From NCBI GenBank assembly GCA_037975125.1, contig JAJQOW010000014.1:23707914-23771913 (forward strand): 64,000 nt of DNA. The letters run 5' to 3'. Of the stretch, positions 23,050-32,860 are shown piece by piece (the first letter of the stretch is position 1; every line of letters starts with the position of its first letter). Both the position numbers and the translations under genes were made by a program. Source of the stretch: Latrodectus hesperus (lineage: Eukaryota; Arthropoda; Arachnida; Araneae; Theridiidae). Below the pieces are notes generated by a model, which was given only the letters and a program-made list of their open reading frames with translations, made no database searches and was not told where the DNA came from.

Positions 23050-23180
23050 TCCTTAGTTGCATTTCCTAAATTGAAACAACAAGTCCTCTTAAATGTTGGA
23101 AGTTGTGGTGTAGAGGCAAAGTCACCAAAAGATTTTGATGATAGCACACTGTTCTGGGTGAACCAAGAATTTTCACTCAT
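23050..23180 (+). CDS. CUL5: Cullin-5 exon 8 in window
   Basis: A 131-nt exon reading SLVAFPKLKQQVLLNVGSCG, then VEAKSPKDFDDSTLFWVNQE and FSL with a split codon (AT), before donor GTAAGT (23181). SLVAFPKLK and SPKDF...LF.VNQEFSLI identify cullin-5. The NVGSCGVEAK stretch between them is somewhat longer and different from the vertebrate loop as I recall it. It exits in phase 2. Confidence 0.95.
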
Positions 23181-24621
23181 GTAAGTTTGCCAATTTAATT
23201 ATATTATAAGAGATAGAAAATCTTGCATGAAGTGCATTTATTTTTGTATTATAATTTTATATACTTTGTTAAATGATGGCAAACTTAATTTTTTTAAAAA
23301 ATGGTTTCTTTGGTATTTTGCTTTAGATATTGTTTATTCTGTGCAATTTATTTCATGAGGTCTGTTGCATACTAGTAAAAAAAATCAAATCTCAGGGCCA
23401 AGGATTTATGCATGATAAATGTATTTTAGAAGATGTCATCCTTAAATGTACAAACACATCTGTCCAAATTTTGCATTAGATGTAAAGATGATCATGCAGA
23501 TTGTATTTATACTTTAAATAAATTATAATAACTTTCTGTTGTTTATCATCTGGATATGAATGCTACGTACTGAATTTCAATTGCGAATGGCTGTGAAAGG
23601 ATAGTATTAGTGGATCATTGTGCTTAACCTTTTAACTCTCTGATTTTGTACTTAAACAGTTAAACAATGTTATGGAAAAAGTTATAAGAATGTTGATTTT
23701 CTTTGTGACAATTGAAGAAAAACTTGCCAGATATGCGTCCTTTATGTATGATTATTGGCTACTGTATTCCAGATGAATCTCAAAAAGGCCATATTGAAAA
23801 TTAAATTTCAAAAAAAGAAAGAAAGAAATCTGCCCTTACTGGAAAGAAAGTTTGCTGCTCACCTGTTCCTCATATTACATTTTCAGCTGAGTGATAATAT
23901 GGGCTGTAAAATTGATTACTTGAAACAACTTAATATCATTTATTCTATTTATTTCATATAACATGTTTACTATTTGTATTACATATAGGATTTCTATATT
24001 TTTTCTAATTTTAATGCATTTTGCATCAAATAATTCAGTTGAATTCTTCTAATTTTATATCTGTACCAAATACTTATATCAATCCTATGCAATTTTATAC
24101 TTTTAGTTCATTACTTTTTTTTTTTACTATTTTATTAATATTTCTGAAGCATTTCAAAAATAAGAATAAAAAATGAAAAAATATTTAAATTAATTTTATT
24201 TCTAGTAGTACTGTAATCTTAAAACCCATTAGTATTGTATTATTATTATTGTATAATTTTCTAGAGTAATTAGGAACAAATAATCAGGTTTTGATATTTT
24301 ACTACGTCTGAACATAGAGACACATATGTTTCCATGGCTATGCAAATGAGAGGGCATTATCTACAGTTTACTGCTGCATGCTTACTATGTGTGTGTGTGT
24401 GGTTGCCCTGGTTGCTGCATGAATGTCATATTCAAAAGGGTGACTGGACTGTAGCAAGCGTTTTGTGTTAATACTAGAATTTTCATAGTTACTTTAAGTT
24501 ACTCACAATCGTTCAGAGAGCATTCCATTAAAATCAATCAAATAACCTTTTAATTTTTTGCCATAAAATTGTTTCAGTATTTTATGTGTAAAAAGTATGT
24601 TTTAAAAAATTTGTATTTCAG
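23181..24621 (+). other. CUL5 intron 8
   Basis: AT-rich. A TG run (about 24389-24401) and an octamer-like ATGCAAAT (24342) lie in a slightly GC-richer patch at 24300-24460. No gene is supported. Acceptor TTGTATTTCAG at 24621. Confidence 0.75.
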
Positions 24622-24745
24622 AAAAAACAATAAACCACAGAAAAGGGGTAAAGTGAATCTAATTGGAAGGTTGCAACTCTCCACAGAAAAAAGTAAAGAA
24701 GAAGACAATGAGAGTATAGTTCAGTTGAGAATACTTAGAACTCAG
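24622..24745 (+). CDS. CUL5: Cullin-5 exon 9 in window
   Basis: A 124-nt exon. The first A completes Ile with exon 8; it then reads KNNKPQKRGKVNLIGRLQLS, TEKSKEEDNESIVQLRILRT and Q. The donor GTTTGT (24746) is weaker than the others. KRGKxNLIGRLQL and ESIVQLRILRTQEA are cullin-5 hallmarks leading into the winged-helix domain. It exits in phase 0. Confidence 0.96.
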
Positions 24746-25468
24746 GTTTGTATATTTTGATTTTACTTTCATGAGATTAAATTTAATTTAATATTTTGGT
24801 ACCTAGCTCATTAAAATTATTAACTGTAATAATATATGTTGAGAAATTTAATATTGAAATAGTTATCCTAATTTTTATGATTTTACAGAAGTACAAAGTA
24901 TAGCTTGTGTGTAACCTTAAATTAATAACTAAAAGTTATTTTTTGTGAATCAGGAAAAGTTAAATCCATACCCATACTCAAACTTTATAAAACTCAGTAT
25001 GTTATATTTTTGCTATACATTAATTTTATTTACTGCTGAAATTTAATACAATTTTTCATTTTAAAATTCTATTAAAATTAATCAATAATACTTATATTCC
25101 AGAATTCTTTAAAATATCTCAATCAAATAACATCTAATTTATACCTATCTTTTCAGTTTCTTTACTATTTTAAGGGAAAACTAATCTTTTAATGACTTGA
25201 TATTTATATAATAGATCTAATAAAGATAAATGTATTTATATTGTGATTTATTTCATTCAGTTATGTATCATTTGATAATAGTAATCAAGGTAATGAAATA
25301 CCTAACTAAATCATAAATAGTATTTTGATTATACTATTTATGGCTTAGTTTGGTCTTTCAATTCTTTGTTAATGTGTTTATTTATCACATATGTGAATGA
25401 TTAAGATAAAAATTTCTTCAGTTTATTAAAAAAAATTGTGTATTAACATTGTTTTTTTCCATTAATAG
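24746..25468 (+). other. CUL5 intron 9
   Basis: AT-rich intron with acceptor TTTTCCATTAATAG at 25468. No other feature. Confidence 0.85.
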
Positions 25469-25663
25469 GAAGCTATAGTTAAAATAATGAAAATGCGTAA
25501 GCGAATCACAAATGCACAGCTTCAAACAGAACTTGTGGAAATTCTAAAAAATATGTTTTTACCTTCAAAAAAGATGATCAAGGAGCAAATAGAATGGCTG
25601 ATAGAACATAAGTATATGAAAAGGGACGAGGAAAATATTAACGTCTTTATTTATCAAGCATGA
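25469..25663 (+). CDS. CUL5: Cullin-5 last exon (winged helix, NEDD8 site, stop)
   Basis: A 64-codon terminal exon plus TGA (25661-25663). It reads EAIVKIMKMRKRITNAQLQT, then ELVEILKNMFLPSKKMIKEQ and IEWLIEHKYMKRDEENINVF. The IMKMRK motif contains the cullin neddylation lysine (codon 25490-25492); neddylation of this lysine activates cullin-RING ligases. IEHKYMKRDEEN...Y is the standard cullin C-terminus; here it ends FIYQA. The exon completes a frame that runs unbroken through all ten exons. Confidence 0.98.
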   Translation, partial: EAIVKIMKMRKRITNAQLQTELVEILKNMFLPSKKMIKEQIEWLIEHKYMKRDEENINVFIYQA

Positions 25664-26160
25664 TGTATCATTATTAGGAGTATAAAATTAAAGAAAAGAT
25701 ATTATTTATATATAAACTGTTTGTTGCTAATTTTTTAACTTCATGACAAAAAGGTTGTATGAAGAAAAAGAAGTCAATGACTGTTTTCTGTGTTCACCAA
25801 TCATCAATAGAGAACAATTATCACTAAACTGTAATAAAGTGTCAGTTTTTCGACCTAAGAATGGAATTGATTCTTCAGCATCGGGAATTCATTCCTTATG
25901 ATGGAAATATGTTTTATGGTATACTGATTGATTTCATTCTCTGCTTAAGAATAGTTACATTTCTCAATTGGATTGAATGATTCCCAGCAATTTTGTTTTA
26001 TTTATTTAATAACCTATTTTAAATGGTAGATTTTGCTCATAATTTATGTATATCAACTATTTCATTTTCATTTGAGTAATCTTTATTATATAATGATGAA
26101 GAAATTTCTTTCAGGTTCATAATTGAATCTTATTATTTTCAATAAAGTTCAGTGTTTATT
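25664..26160 (+). other. CUL5: CUL5 3' UTR with polyadenylation signal candidates
   Basis: AATAAA hexamers follow the stop at 25833-25838 and 26141-26146 (and 26274-26279, just past this interval). The second, followed by GT/T-rich sequence, is a plausible main site. Which one is used cannot be told from the sequence. Confidence 0.6.
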
Positions 26161-28598
26161 GAGAAGTCATGAAACATTTAATATCATATAAAATGTTCAT
26201 CTGTTTTTTAACTGTTCTTATAAAAAAATCTTTATTTGTATAATATGTATTTTCAGACCATGGCAACTCCTAAAATAAAATTTCTGTCTTTGAAATATTC
26301 ATTCTTTAAATGTTAGCTTTAATGATTGTTGTGACATCCAAATTCACTCAAACATCTTTCGCTATGCAATTTACAATTTGTTTATTTTAATGACTATTTA
26401 CAATAAAATCGTGATGGTGCAAAACGTACTAATGTGGGGAATTTTGGATCAGTTTATTCTTTTAAATTCTTAAAACTGTTTAAAAAAATTGTTTAAAAAT
26501 TTAAAATGTGTATTCAGTAAAAAATGTTTAATTCGGCAAAATATTGTAACAAAATATTTGCTTATTATACTGCTATAATTTAAATCAAGATGCAGTATAA
26601 TTAAATTACTTTTTTTAAAACAATTTATTAAGTTTAAAACAAAATTCTCTCTTTAAATGTGAACATTTTGAAGTATATTCCATGAATTTTAAAAATATAT
26701 TTGATTTTTTATGGCTTGTAGTTTATAGTAAATAATGCATCAAGATCATTACTAATGTAAAGATAAATGTTAATACTAATTTAAAAGTTGGTTTTATTCA
26801 GACTGTTGGACTTAAAGATTATTTTTCAAAAATTTTCATAAACTGACAAAAAATAAAAAATTACATTCAAAAATGGATTGCATTTTTAGTTTATTATAGA
26901 AATAAGATTATTTATCTATATGTATCTTTTCATAAAAAAGAACTTTTCCAATAATTTGTGTTAATATTTTTTTTTTTTGTAAGCTTTAATAAAATATTTC
27001 GAGACAGTTTCTACTTTGGAATATTTCCATGCAATCTTGGAAATGTTCACTGGTATTTATCAAATACTTGCTATGTAAATTTTAATGTATTTTTGTAAAG
27101 TAGAAATGTGAAGATTCTTTTACAAAATATTATAATTTATTTTTTTCCAAGAAAATTCCCTTTCCATATTTCTCAGGCTACTTTATAAATTTAAATTTAT
27201 TCAAATCTACATATTTACCAGCAACATATAAATAATTATTTTGGTGAAACATCAAAGATAAGAGTTTTCCTGGTAAGTGTCAAAATATTGTGCTTAGATA
27301 TTATTTAATGAAGAAATAGTTGTGAAATATAAATACTGAAATTTATCTTTGACTGCTTCCTATATTTTTTTGTGTTATATATATGTCTGAGACTTTGTCT
27401 TATAATATCTGTAATATCCTCTAAAAATTTTATATTTTATTTCTAAAATAAATTAAAAGTAACTCAACTTGTTTAGTATCACTTAATTTGCTTAATTTCA
27501 TAATAAGTTGATTTTCTTTATTGCTATTTTGCATCAATTTTTTTTATTTAAAAGTTTTGAGTTATGTAAAATTTTAATATTTGTTATCTCTGAGGTATGA
27601 TTTTTTAATCTTGAAATTATCATAATTTTATAAAAAAAAAAAGAGTACTTGTGATTTGACCTTAAACAATGTTGATAGAAATAATGATAAAAAAAATCTT
27701 GGCGATAAGTGTTGTTTAAAATTTTTTTGTAGTAATCAACCTGAATGCGAATCTTTATACATGTTTTGTAAGTAGTAATTGATGTATGGCTGTATGTATT
27801 GATAAAGTTTAATATTTCGACTTTTACTCTGCTTAAAATGCTTTTTGTAAAAGTGAATATTCTCTATTTATTTGTTTTCTCCCCTTGTTATAATACTGAT
27901 TTGTAATAAAAATTCAAATTTATCTTCAAGTACAAATGTTTTAAGATTTATTTAAATGTGAGTGCATAAAAATTTGAAACAAAATGTTTTTCTTTGTCAG
28001 TTATTTAAAAAAAATTTTATATTTGGGAAGGGACATATATTTAATCTTAAATAATTCTTAATTTGTATTGACTTAATGTAGGATAAGTAATGTTTAGTTA
28101 TCACAAATGTATGTGTACATAATGTTTGAAGCAAAATTATATATCTAATGGAAATAATAAGTCCAATTTATCACTTTTTGAACAGTTAAATTCTGAGCAT
28201 CTTCATGCTACTGAAACGGTAACTACTTTAAAATATAGGTTCCTGTATAATTAGCTCTTGTGTGTAAAAATAACCATTGATTGCTGGCCAAACGAAAAAT
28301 GATAGTGAATGGTCAATCTTCTGGCCTTCATTTCAATGCTTCCTAGATTTGATTTCCATCTTAGACGTGTTTTTTAACAAGTATGTACACTTCCCTAATT
28401 GCAAAATAAAACGAAAATGTAAAATATTAATAAATACTGCTTTGATTGACAAAATATGGCAGGAAAGTAGCATAAATATTTATGCATAAAATAAAATCAA
28501 TAATTATAGAGAAATGAAAAATATATTAAATTTTTGTAAGTTATCAGATAATGAAATACTGGAGATTTAAACTGAATTATGTATAAAGGGAAAATAAA
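26161..28598. other. AT-rich intergenic stretch
   Basis: No gene or clear transposon. A SINE family A tail fragment lies at about 28200-28290 (listed separately). Confidence 0.7.
28205..28292 (+). repeat. SINE family A, 3' fragment
   Basis: It matches the body of family A with decay: CTACTTTAAAATATAGGTTCC, TAATTAGCTCTTGTGTG and AATAACCATTGAT correspond to the family's TTTAAGCCGTAGGTCC, TAATTAGCCCTCGTGTG and ATGACCGTTGAG. The tRNA-like head is missing. Confidence 0.6.
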
Positions 28599-28635
28599 CA
28601 GTGTAAAACAAAAAAGGACTTTAATAGGGTATGTG

Positions 28636-29597
28636 ATCCCTCCCTCATCTGTATACTAAGTTTACACCTTGTGACCATGCTTTCAATTAGGTGGTCAACC
28701 ACTCCAGAATTAAGCAACAGCCATTCCTGTAGGGCAGTTTTCAGCTCAATAAGAGTGGCTAGAGGTGGGAAACGTGAAGATACAGCACAGGCAAGAGCAT
28801 CCCAAAGATTTTCAATGGGATCAAGGTCAGGCGAATATGCTGGCCATGCCATATGCGCAGTCCCTTAACTTTCCAGGTAATCATCGACGATGTCAACTCT
28901 ATGGGGACGTGCGTTATCGTCCATTAAAACAAAAGTAGGGCCAACTGCTGCAGCGTAAATCTCACAATGGGTTTTAGGACTTCTCAATACCGAACAGCTG
29001 TCACAACCCTGTTTAAAGATGTGCAGGTCAGTGCGGTATCCTAATGAAATCCCTGCCCACCCCATAATGCTTCCGCCTCGGAATGCGTGATGTTTTGGGG
29101 ATGATTGCGTGTTCCTTATTCACGTCATATCCTTATACGCTTGTCATCTGGCTCCAGAGCAAGTCTTGACTCCTCAGTCCAATTGACGTGTTTCCGGCAC
29201 CTCTTTAATCGTGCCCCTCTTAATTGGACGGATAGACAAACACAAACTCTAGGTACCCGGGCGTACAGTCCACTCATGTGTAATCTTCGGCGTACAGTAA
29301 CTGCAGATATCACCTTACCAATGGACGCTGTAACTATAGATGTAACACGTGTGGAGATCGCTCTGCGATTCCGCTTGGCTAAAATCGCAATATATCGATC
29401 TTCCGCGGGGCTTGTAACCCTTGGGCGACCGGCTACTGGCCTTCGGACTAAATTGTCTGTGTGGTTTGGAATTGTTTCCATAAACGTGAAATTACAGAAT
29501 GATGAAAGTCAAAGAAAAGAGCAACATCTGAGATCGACTGTCCTGATTCCACAGCACGCCAGCACACAAAATCTTGCATTCGTCTTCTGGAAGTCAT
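28636..29597 (-). pseudogene. Tc1-like transposase, frameshifted
   Basis: On the minus strand the start is MTSRRRMQDFVCWRAVESGQ (ATG at 29597), a Tc1 N-terminal HTH, with ISDVALFFDF..SVISRLWKQF. After a frame change comes RRPVAGRPRVTSPAEDRYIA and WTEES. DNARPHRVDIVDDYL holds the second catalytic Asp, and AWPAYSPDLDPIENLWDALA the Glu of DD34E. Frames break near 29450-29480, 29100-29125 and 28855-28865. Likely TIRs were not found; CAGTGT at 28599 may be near the low-coordinate end. Confidence 0.88.
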
Positions 29598-29770
29598 AGA
29601 AATACGTGTGTCTCGAAAACAAATTGTACGAAAGTCTTAAACACCTTCTATCAGGACTTACAATCAACTTCTGTAATTCTTCCTAAAGCAGGTATCTTTG
29701 GTTATAAGACTGCCCTTTTTGCATATTTCTTGACATGAAAACGTGATTGGCTGTTACCTAACATATTTGC

Positions 29771-29941
29771 CGAGCTGGTAGCCGAATGGTTAGCGCTCTT
29801 GCCTTCGGTTCAAGAGTTCGTGGGCTCGAATCCCACCTTGGGCATGGATGTTTGTAGTGGTTCGGAATCCACTTTAAGCCGTAGGTCCCGGTCTAATTAT
29901 CCCTCGTGTGCAAAAAATGACCGTTGAGCGACAAAACAAGC
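29771..29941 (+). mobile_element. tRNA-derived SINE, family A copy 2
   Basis: A full copy of the family at 5951: head GAGCTGGTAGCCGAATGG, B box GGCTCGAATCC, body GTAGTGGTTCGGAATCCA and TCGTGTGCAAAAAATGACC, tail GACAAAACAAG. An exact 15-bp duplication, ACCTAACATATTTGC, lies at 29756-29770 and 29943-29957. It inserted just outside the Tc1-like relic. The long perfect duplication suggests this copy is relatively recent. Confidence 0.92.
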
Positions 29942-29957
29942 TACCTAACATATTTGC

Positions 29958-30371
29958 ATACTTCCATCTACCTCTGCAGCGATTTGCATCCTCTTTAATT
30001 CTGATTGGCTTCCGGAAATAAGCATTTTCCTCTCCTTGCTTAACTTTTGGAAGTGAGTGTTTATTTTTCATACTGTACGATAAAAGTCGTCTAGTGTGAA
30101 AGATGCCTAAGAGTATGACATTTTTAACTTTACATTCAGTTTGTATTGCTGTCATTAGTAAAGAGAAAATGGTAGTGATGATGATTAAAAATAAAGCTTT
30201 TGTGTGTTGCCGGGCGATACATGGTCTACACAAAATAAAACGTTTTCAAAAAATTAAAAGGAAAAAAATTTTTGTAACTAATCTTTTTTTTTCTTTTCAT
30301 ACGATTATATTAAATTGAATGCTAATTTTAAAAAATGATTAAATATTTAAAATTTATTACATTACATATAT
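29958..30371. other. Intergenic stretch between two SINEs
   Basis: No supported gene; the open frames on either strand (29874-30233, 30103-30318) overlap the SINE or are AT-rich and show no known motif. Confidence 0.65.
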
Positions 30372-30379
30372 TCAGACTT

Positions 30380-30553
30380 GTATGCTTGATTCTTCAGATC
30401 CGCTTCTAAGTCTTCGTCGATAATAGGACAGAAGTACAATCATAGAAGATAACGAAGAAAACACCCAGGGCCACGGTGGGAATCGAACCCACACTCCTAC
30501 GCTCTCAAATGAATAGAGGAGTGATTCGTTTGACCACTCAGCCACGGAGCACC
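30380..30553 (-). mobile_element. tRNA-derived SINE, family D, reverse
   Basis: On the minus strand the head reads GCTCCGTGGCTGAGTGGT (A box, from 30553), then a variable region, then GTGGGTTCGATTCCCACC (B box). The paired TGGG/CCCA arm suggests a Ser/Leu-class tRNA ancestor. A non-tRNA body runs to about 30380. The tRNA part alone lacks a convincing full cloverleaf and is joined to extra sequence, so a SINE is more likely than a tRNA gene. Confidence 0.65.
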
Positions 30554-30932
30554 TAAAATATTTAAAATTGCTGGAGGAATTTGATTGAAAAACTAGAGAG
30601 TTTAATCAAAACTGCATACTAAATCTTTTTTAAAAACCTAATTTTTAATTTTGAGTTATTCAAAGGAAATTTCAAAAAAAAAATTTAAACCAGTTATCAA
30701 AGACTCGGTTCTATAATCGCTTGGGTAGGATTTCGTTGGTGACCAAAAACTAATGCTAGCATACATACTCAGGAAGTATATTTCTTTTTATCTCTTATTA
30801 AAACAATGAATGCCTAAATAAGGCAACTCAAATAAGTTCTGAAAAATATAACGCATCAAAAGCCATTAACATCTGTGCTGTGGATTGTGGAGAAGCAAAC
30901 ACAACTTTTTTTTAGTCAACATATATTCTAAA
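30554..30932. other. Intergenic
   Basis: AT-rich, nothing recognised. Confidence 0.7.
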
Positions 30933-30934
30933 TA

Positions 30935-32303
30935 CACTACTGGCCATTAAAATTGCTACACCAGGAAAGCGGCACACCACACACGTGAAATTTGCATGAC
31001 AGGTAGAACTTGCTGTGATATGCAAATGATTAGATTTTCAGCGCATTCATACAAAGCAGGCGACAGTAGCGACATCTACAATGTGTATAAAACCAGAGAT
31101 TTGACAGCAGTTTTCTCCTACTCAATTTCCGTTTCAACGTTGTTTTCGGCAAAGGAAGTTGTTGTAATGCCTCGTGTAAGTAGAAATGCCTATCAGCATG
31201 TGTCTGACTTTGATCGAGGAATGATTATAGCCTACCGGGATTGCGGTTTATCGTACCGCAATATTGCTGCTCGCGTTGGTCGAGACCCCATGACTGTTAG
31301 CAGAATATGGAATCGATAGGTTCAGGACAATCATACGGAACGTCATGCAGGATCTCAGCAACACCCCATCACTATCAGCAGAAAAAAAAAAAAAAGAAAT
31401 CCGCATGGTCACAAGGGATCGTACAGCCATGTCACGAACCCTGAGTCAAGAAATGGAGTCATTTGCAAGGCAACAAGTTTCTGCTCGAACAGTTCGATGA
31501 CGTTTGCAGCAGCATGGATTGTCTGCACGGCAACCATGGCTTCGCCTACCTTTGACGCTGCGTCACAGACAGGAGCGCCTTCAATGGTGTGAACAGCGAC
31601 GAACCTGGGCGCGGGAATGGCATCACGTCATCTTTGCAGATGAATCTGGGTTCTGTATACAGGACCATGATGGCCGCATCCGTCTTTGGAGTGGTGGTAT
31701 GGGGTGCCATTGGATACACGTCTCGATCACCTTTTGTTCGCATTACCGGCACTTTGAACAGCAACCGTTACATTTCCGGGCCCGTGGCTCTGCCCTATCT
31801 TCGAGGCCTCCCTAATGCTTTGTTTCAATAGGATAATGCACGAACGCATGTTGCCCGTACTGTTTTGAACTTCCTTGATACAGAACAGGTTCGACTGTTA
31901 CTCTGGCCAGCACGTTCTCCTGATCTGTCACCAATTGAGAACGTGTGGTTAATGGTTGCCGAGCGATTGGAACGCCATCACTCACCATCCACTACTGTCG
32001 ATGAACTGTGGCTGCATGAATGTAGTCGATGAATGAAGTCGATGAACTGTGGCTGTTGAAGCTGCATGGACTGAGATCCCTGTACATGCCATACAATCTC
32101 TGTTTGACTCGATGCCTAGGCGGATAAAGGCTGTTATTGCATCCAGAAGTGGCTGCTCTGGGTACTGATTTCTCAAGATCTATACATCCTAATTTCCTGT
32201 AAATCTAATCACTTGTTCTTTCCACTATAATGTATGTGTCCAATAAATATCGTTCTGTTATTTGCATTCCTTCTTGGTGTAGCAATTTTAATGGCCAGTA
32301 GTG
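30935..32303 (+). mobile_element. Tc1-like transposon, copy 1
   Basis: Long inverted ends: left CACTACTGGCCATTAAAA (30935), right exactly inverse (ending 32303), matching for about 29 bp. TA precedes the left end; the right flank is TTATA, so the TA duplication may be altered by one base. The interior carries a broken Tc1 transposase in the + direction. It is highly similar to the copy at 42138-43542. Confidence 0.93.
31167..32168 (+). pseudogene. Tc1-like transposase, copy 1 (inactive)
   Basis: Start MPRVSRNAYQHVSDFDRGMI, an N-terminal HTH with YRNIAARVGRDPMTVSRIWN. Lesions in order: a TAG after WNR (31317), a long A run (about 31381-31395) that shifts frame, a TGA near 31498, a roughly 69-bp deletion near 31690 relative to copy 2, and a TAG just before DNARTHVARTV. 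A local duplication puts GTCGATGAACTGTGGCTG at 31997 and 32038. The first Asp (FADESGF) and second Asp (DNARTH) remain, as does the DD34E Glu in SPDLSPIENVW. Confidence 0.92.
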
Positions 32304-32629
32304 TTATATTCATAAAAATGTCCGTGAATGAAATTTAAAAGTTCTAAGATGAAACTAAAAAGTTATAAATATGCTTCATCCAACTAACATTCTATGATAA
32401 ATGAACACAAATATTTGCTTACTCTTGTGTGTTTTACTCTAAAAATATCTAAACGTAAATAAATACTGTTAAATATTTTGTACATTTACAGCCGCAGTAT
32501 AATAATATGCAGTCCCTCAAAATGCATTATGCCAAATATGCAATTTGCTATTATAATATTAGTCTCAAATACCCATCTATATTTTAATTTTCCTTATAGT
32601 ATTGTAAAATGTTAATGCTTAAGTTGTCT

Positions 32630-32860
32630 TCTCCACATATTTTGTTTTATTTACGTTAAGTGAGAGACTAACATAGCTTGCAGAGTCTATTAATTTTCTT
32701 GTCGTTTCAACCAATGGAAACCTGCTTCGGCTCAAAATCACAATGTCATCAGAAAATGCTCAAATTTGAGCTATTTTCCTGGAAATAGAACCTCTAGAAT
32801 CTAACTTTCGGATGACATATTCGAGAACCAAATTGAACAATGGCGATAATCACTTAATAT
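32630..32860 (-). pseudogene. Non-LTR reverse transcriptase fragment
   Basis: The minus strand reads LSPLFNLVLEYVIRKLDSRG, SISRKIAQI, a stop, AFSDDIVILSRSRFPLVETT and LSLNVNKTKY. FSDDI corresponds to the (F/Y)xDD polymerase active site, and LSPLLFN...Y and NxxKTKYM are flanking RT motifs. No other part of an element was found. It is an old, short relic between the Tc1 copies. Confidence 0.75.

Noticed and set aside
23625..23660. piggyBac end (TTAACCTTTTAAC)
   Set aside because: No matching inverted end and no transposase motif nearby.
24300..24460. Possible regulatory region with an ATGCAAAT octamer
   Set aside because: A single 8-bp match in AT-rich DNA is expected by chance.
30470..30553. 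tRNA gene on the minus strand
   Set aside because: A and B boxes are present, but I could not form a full acceptor stem, and extra body sequence follows, which fits a SINE better.
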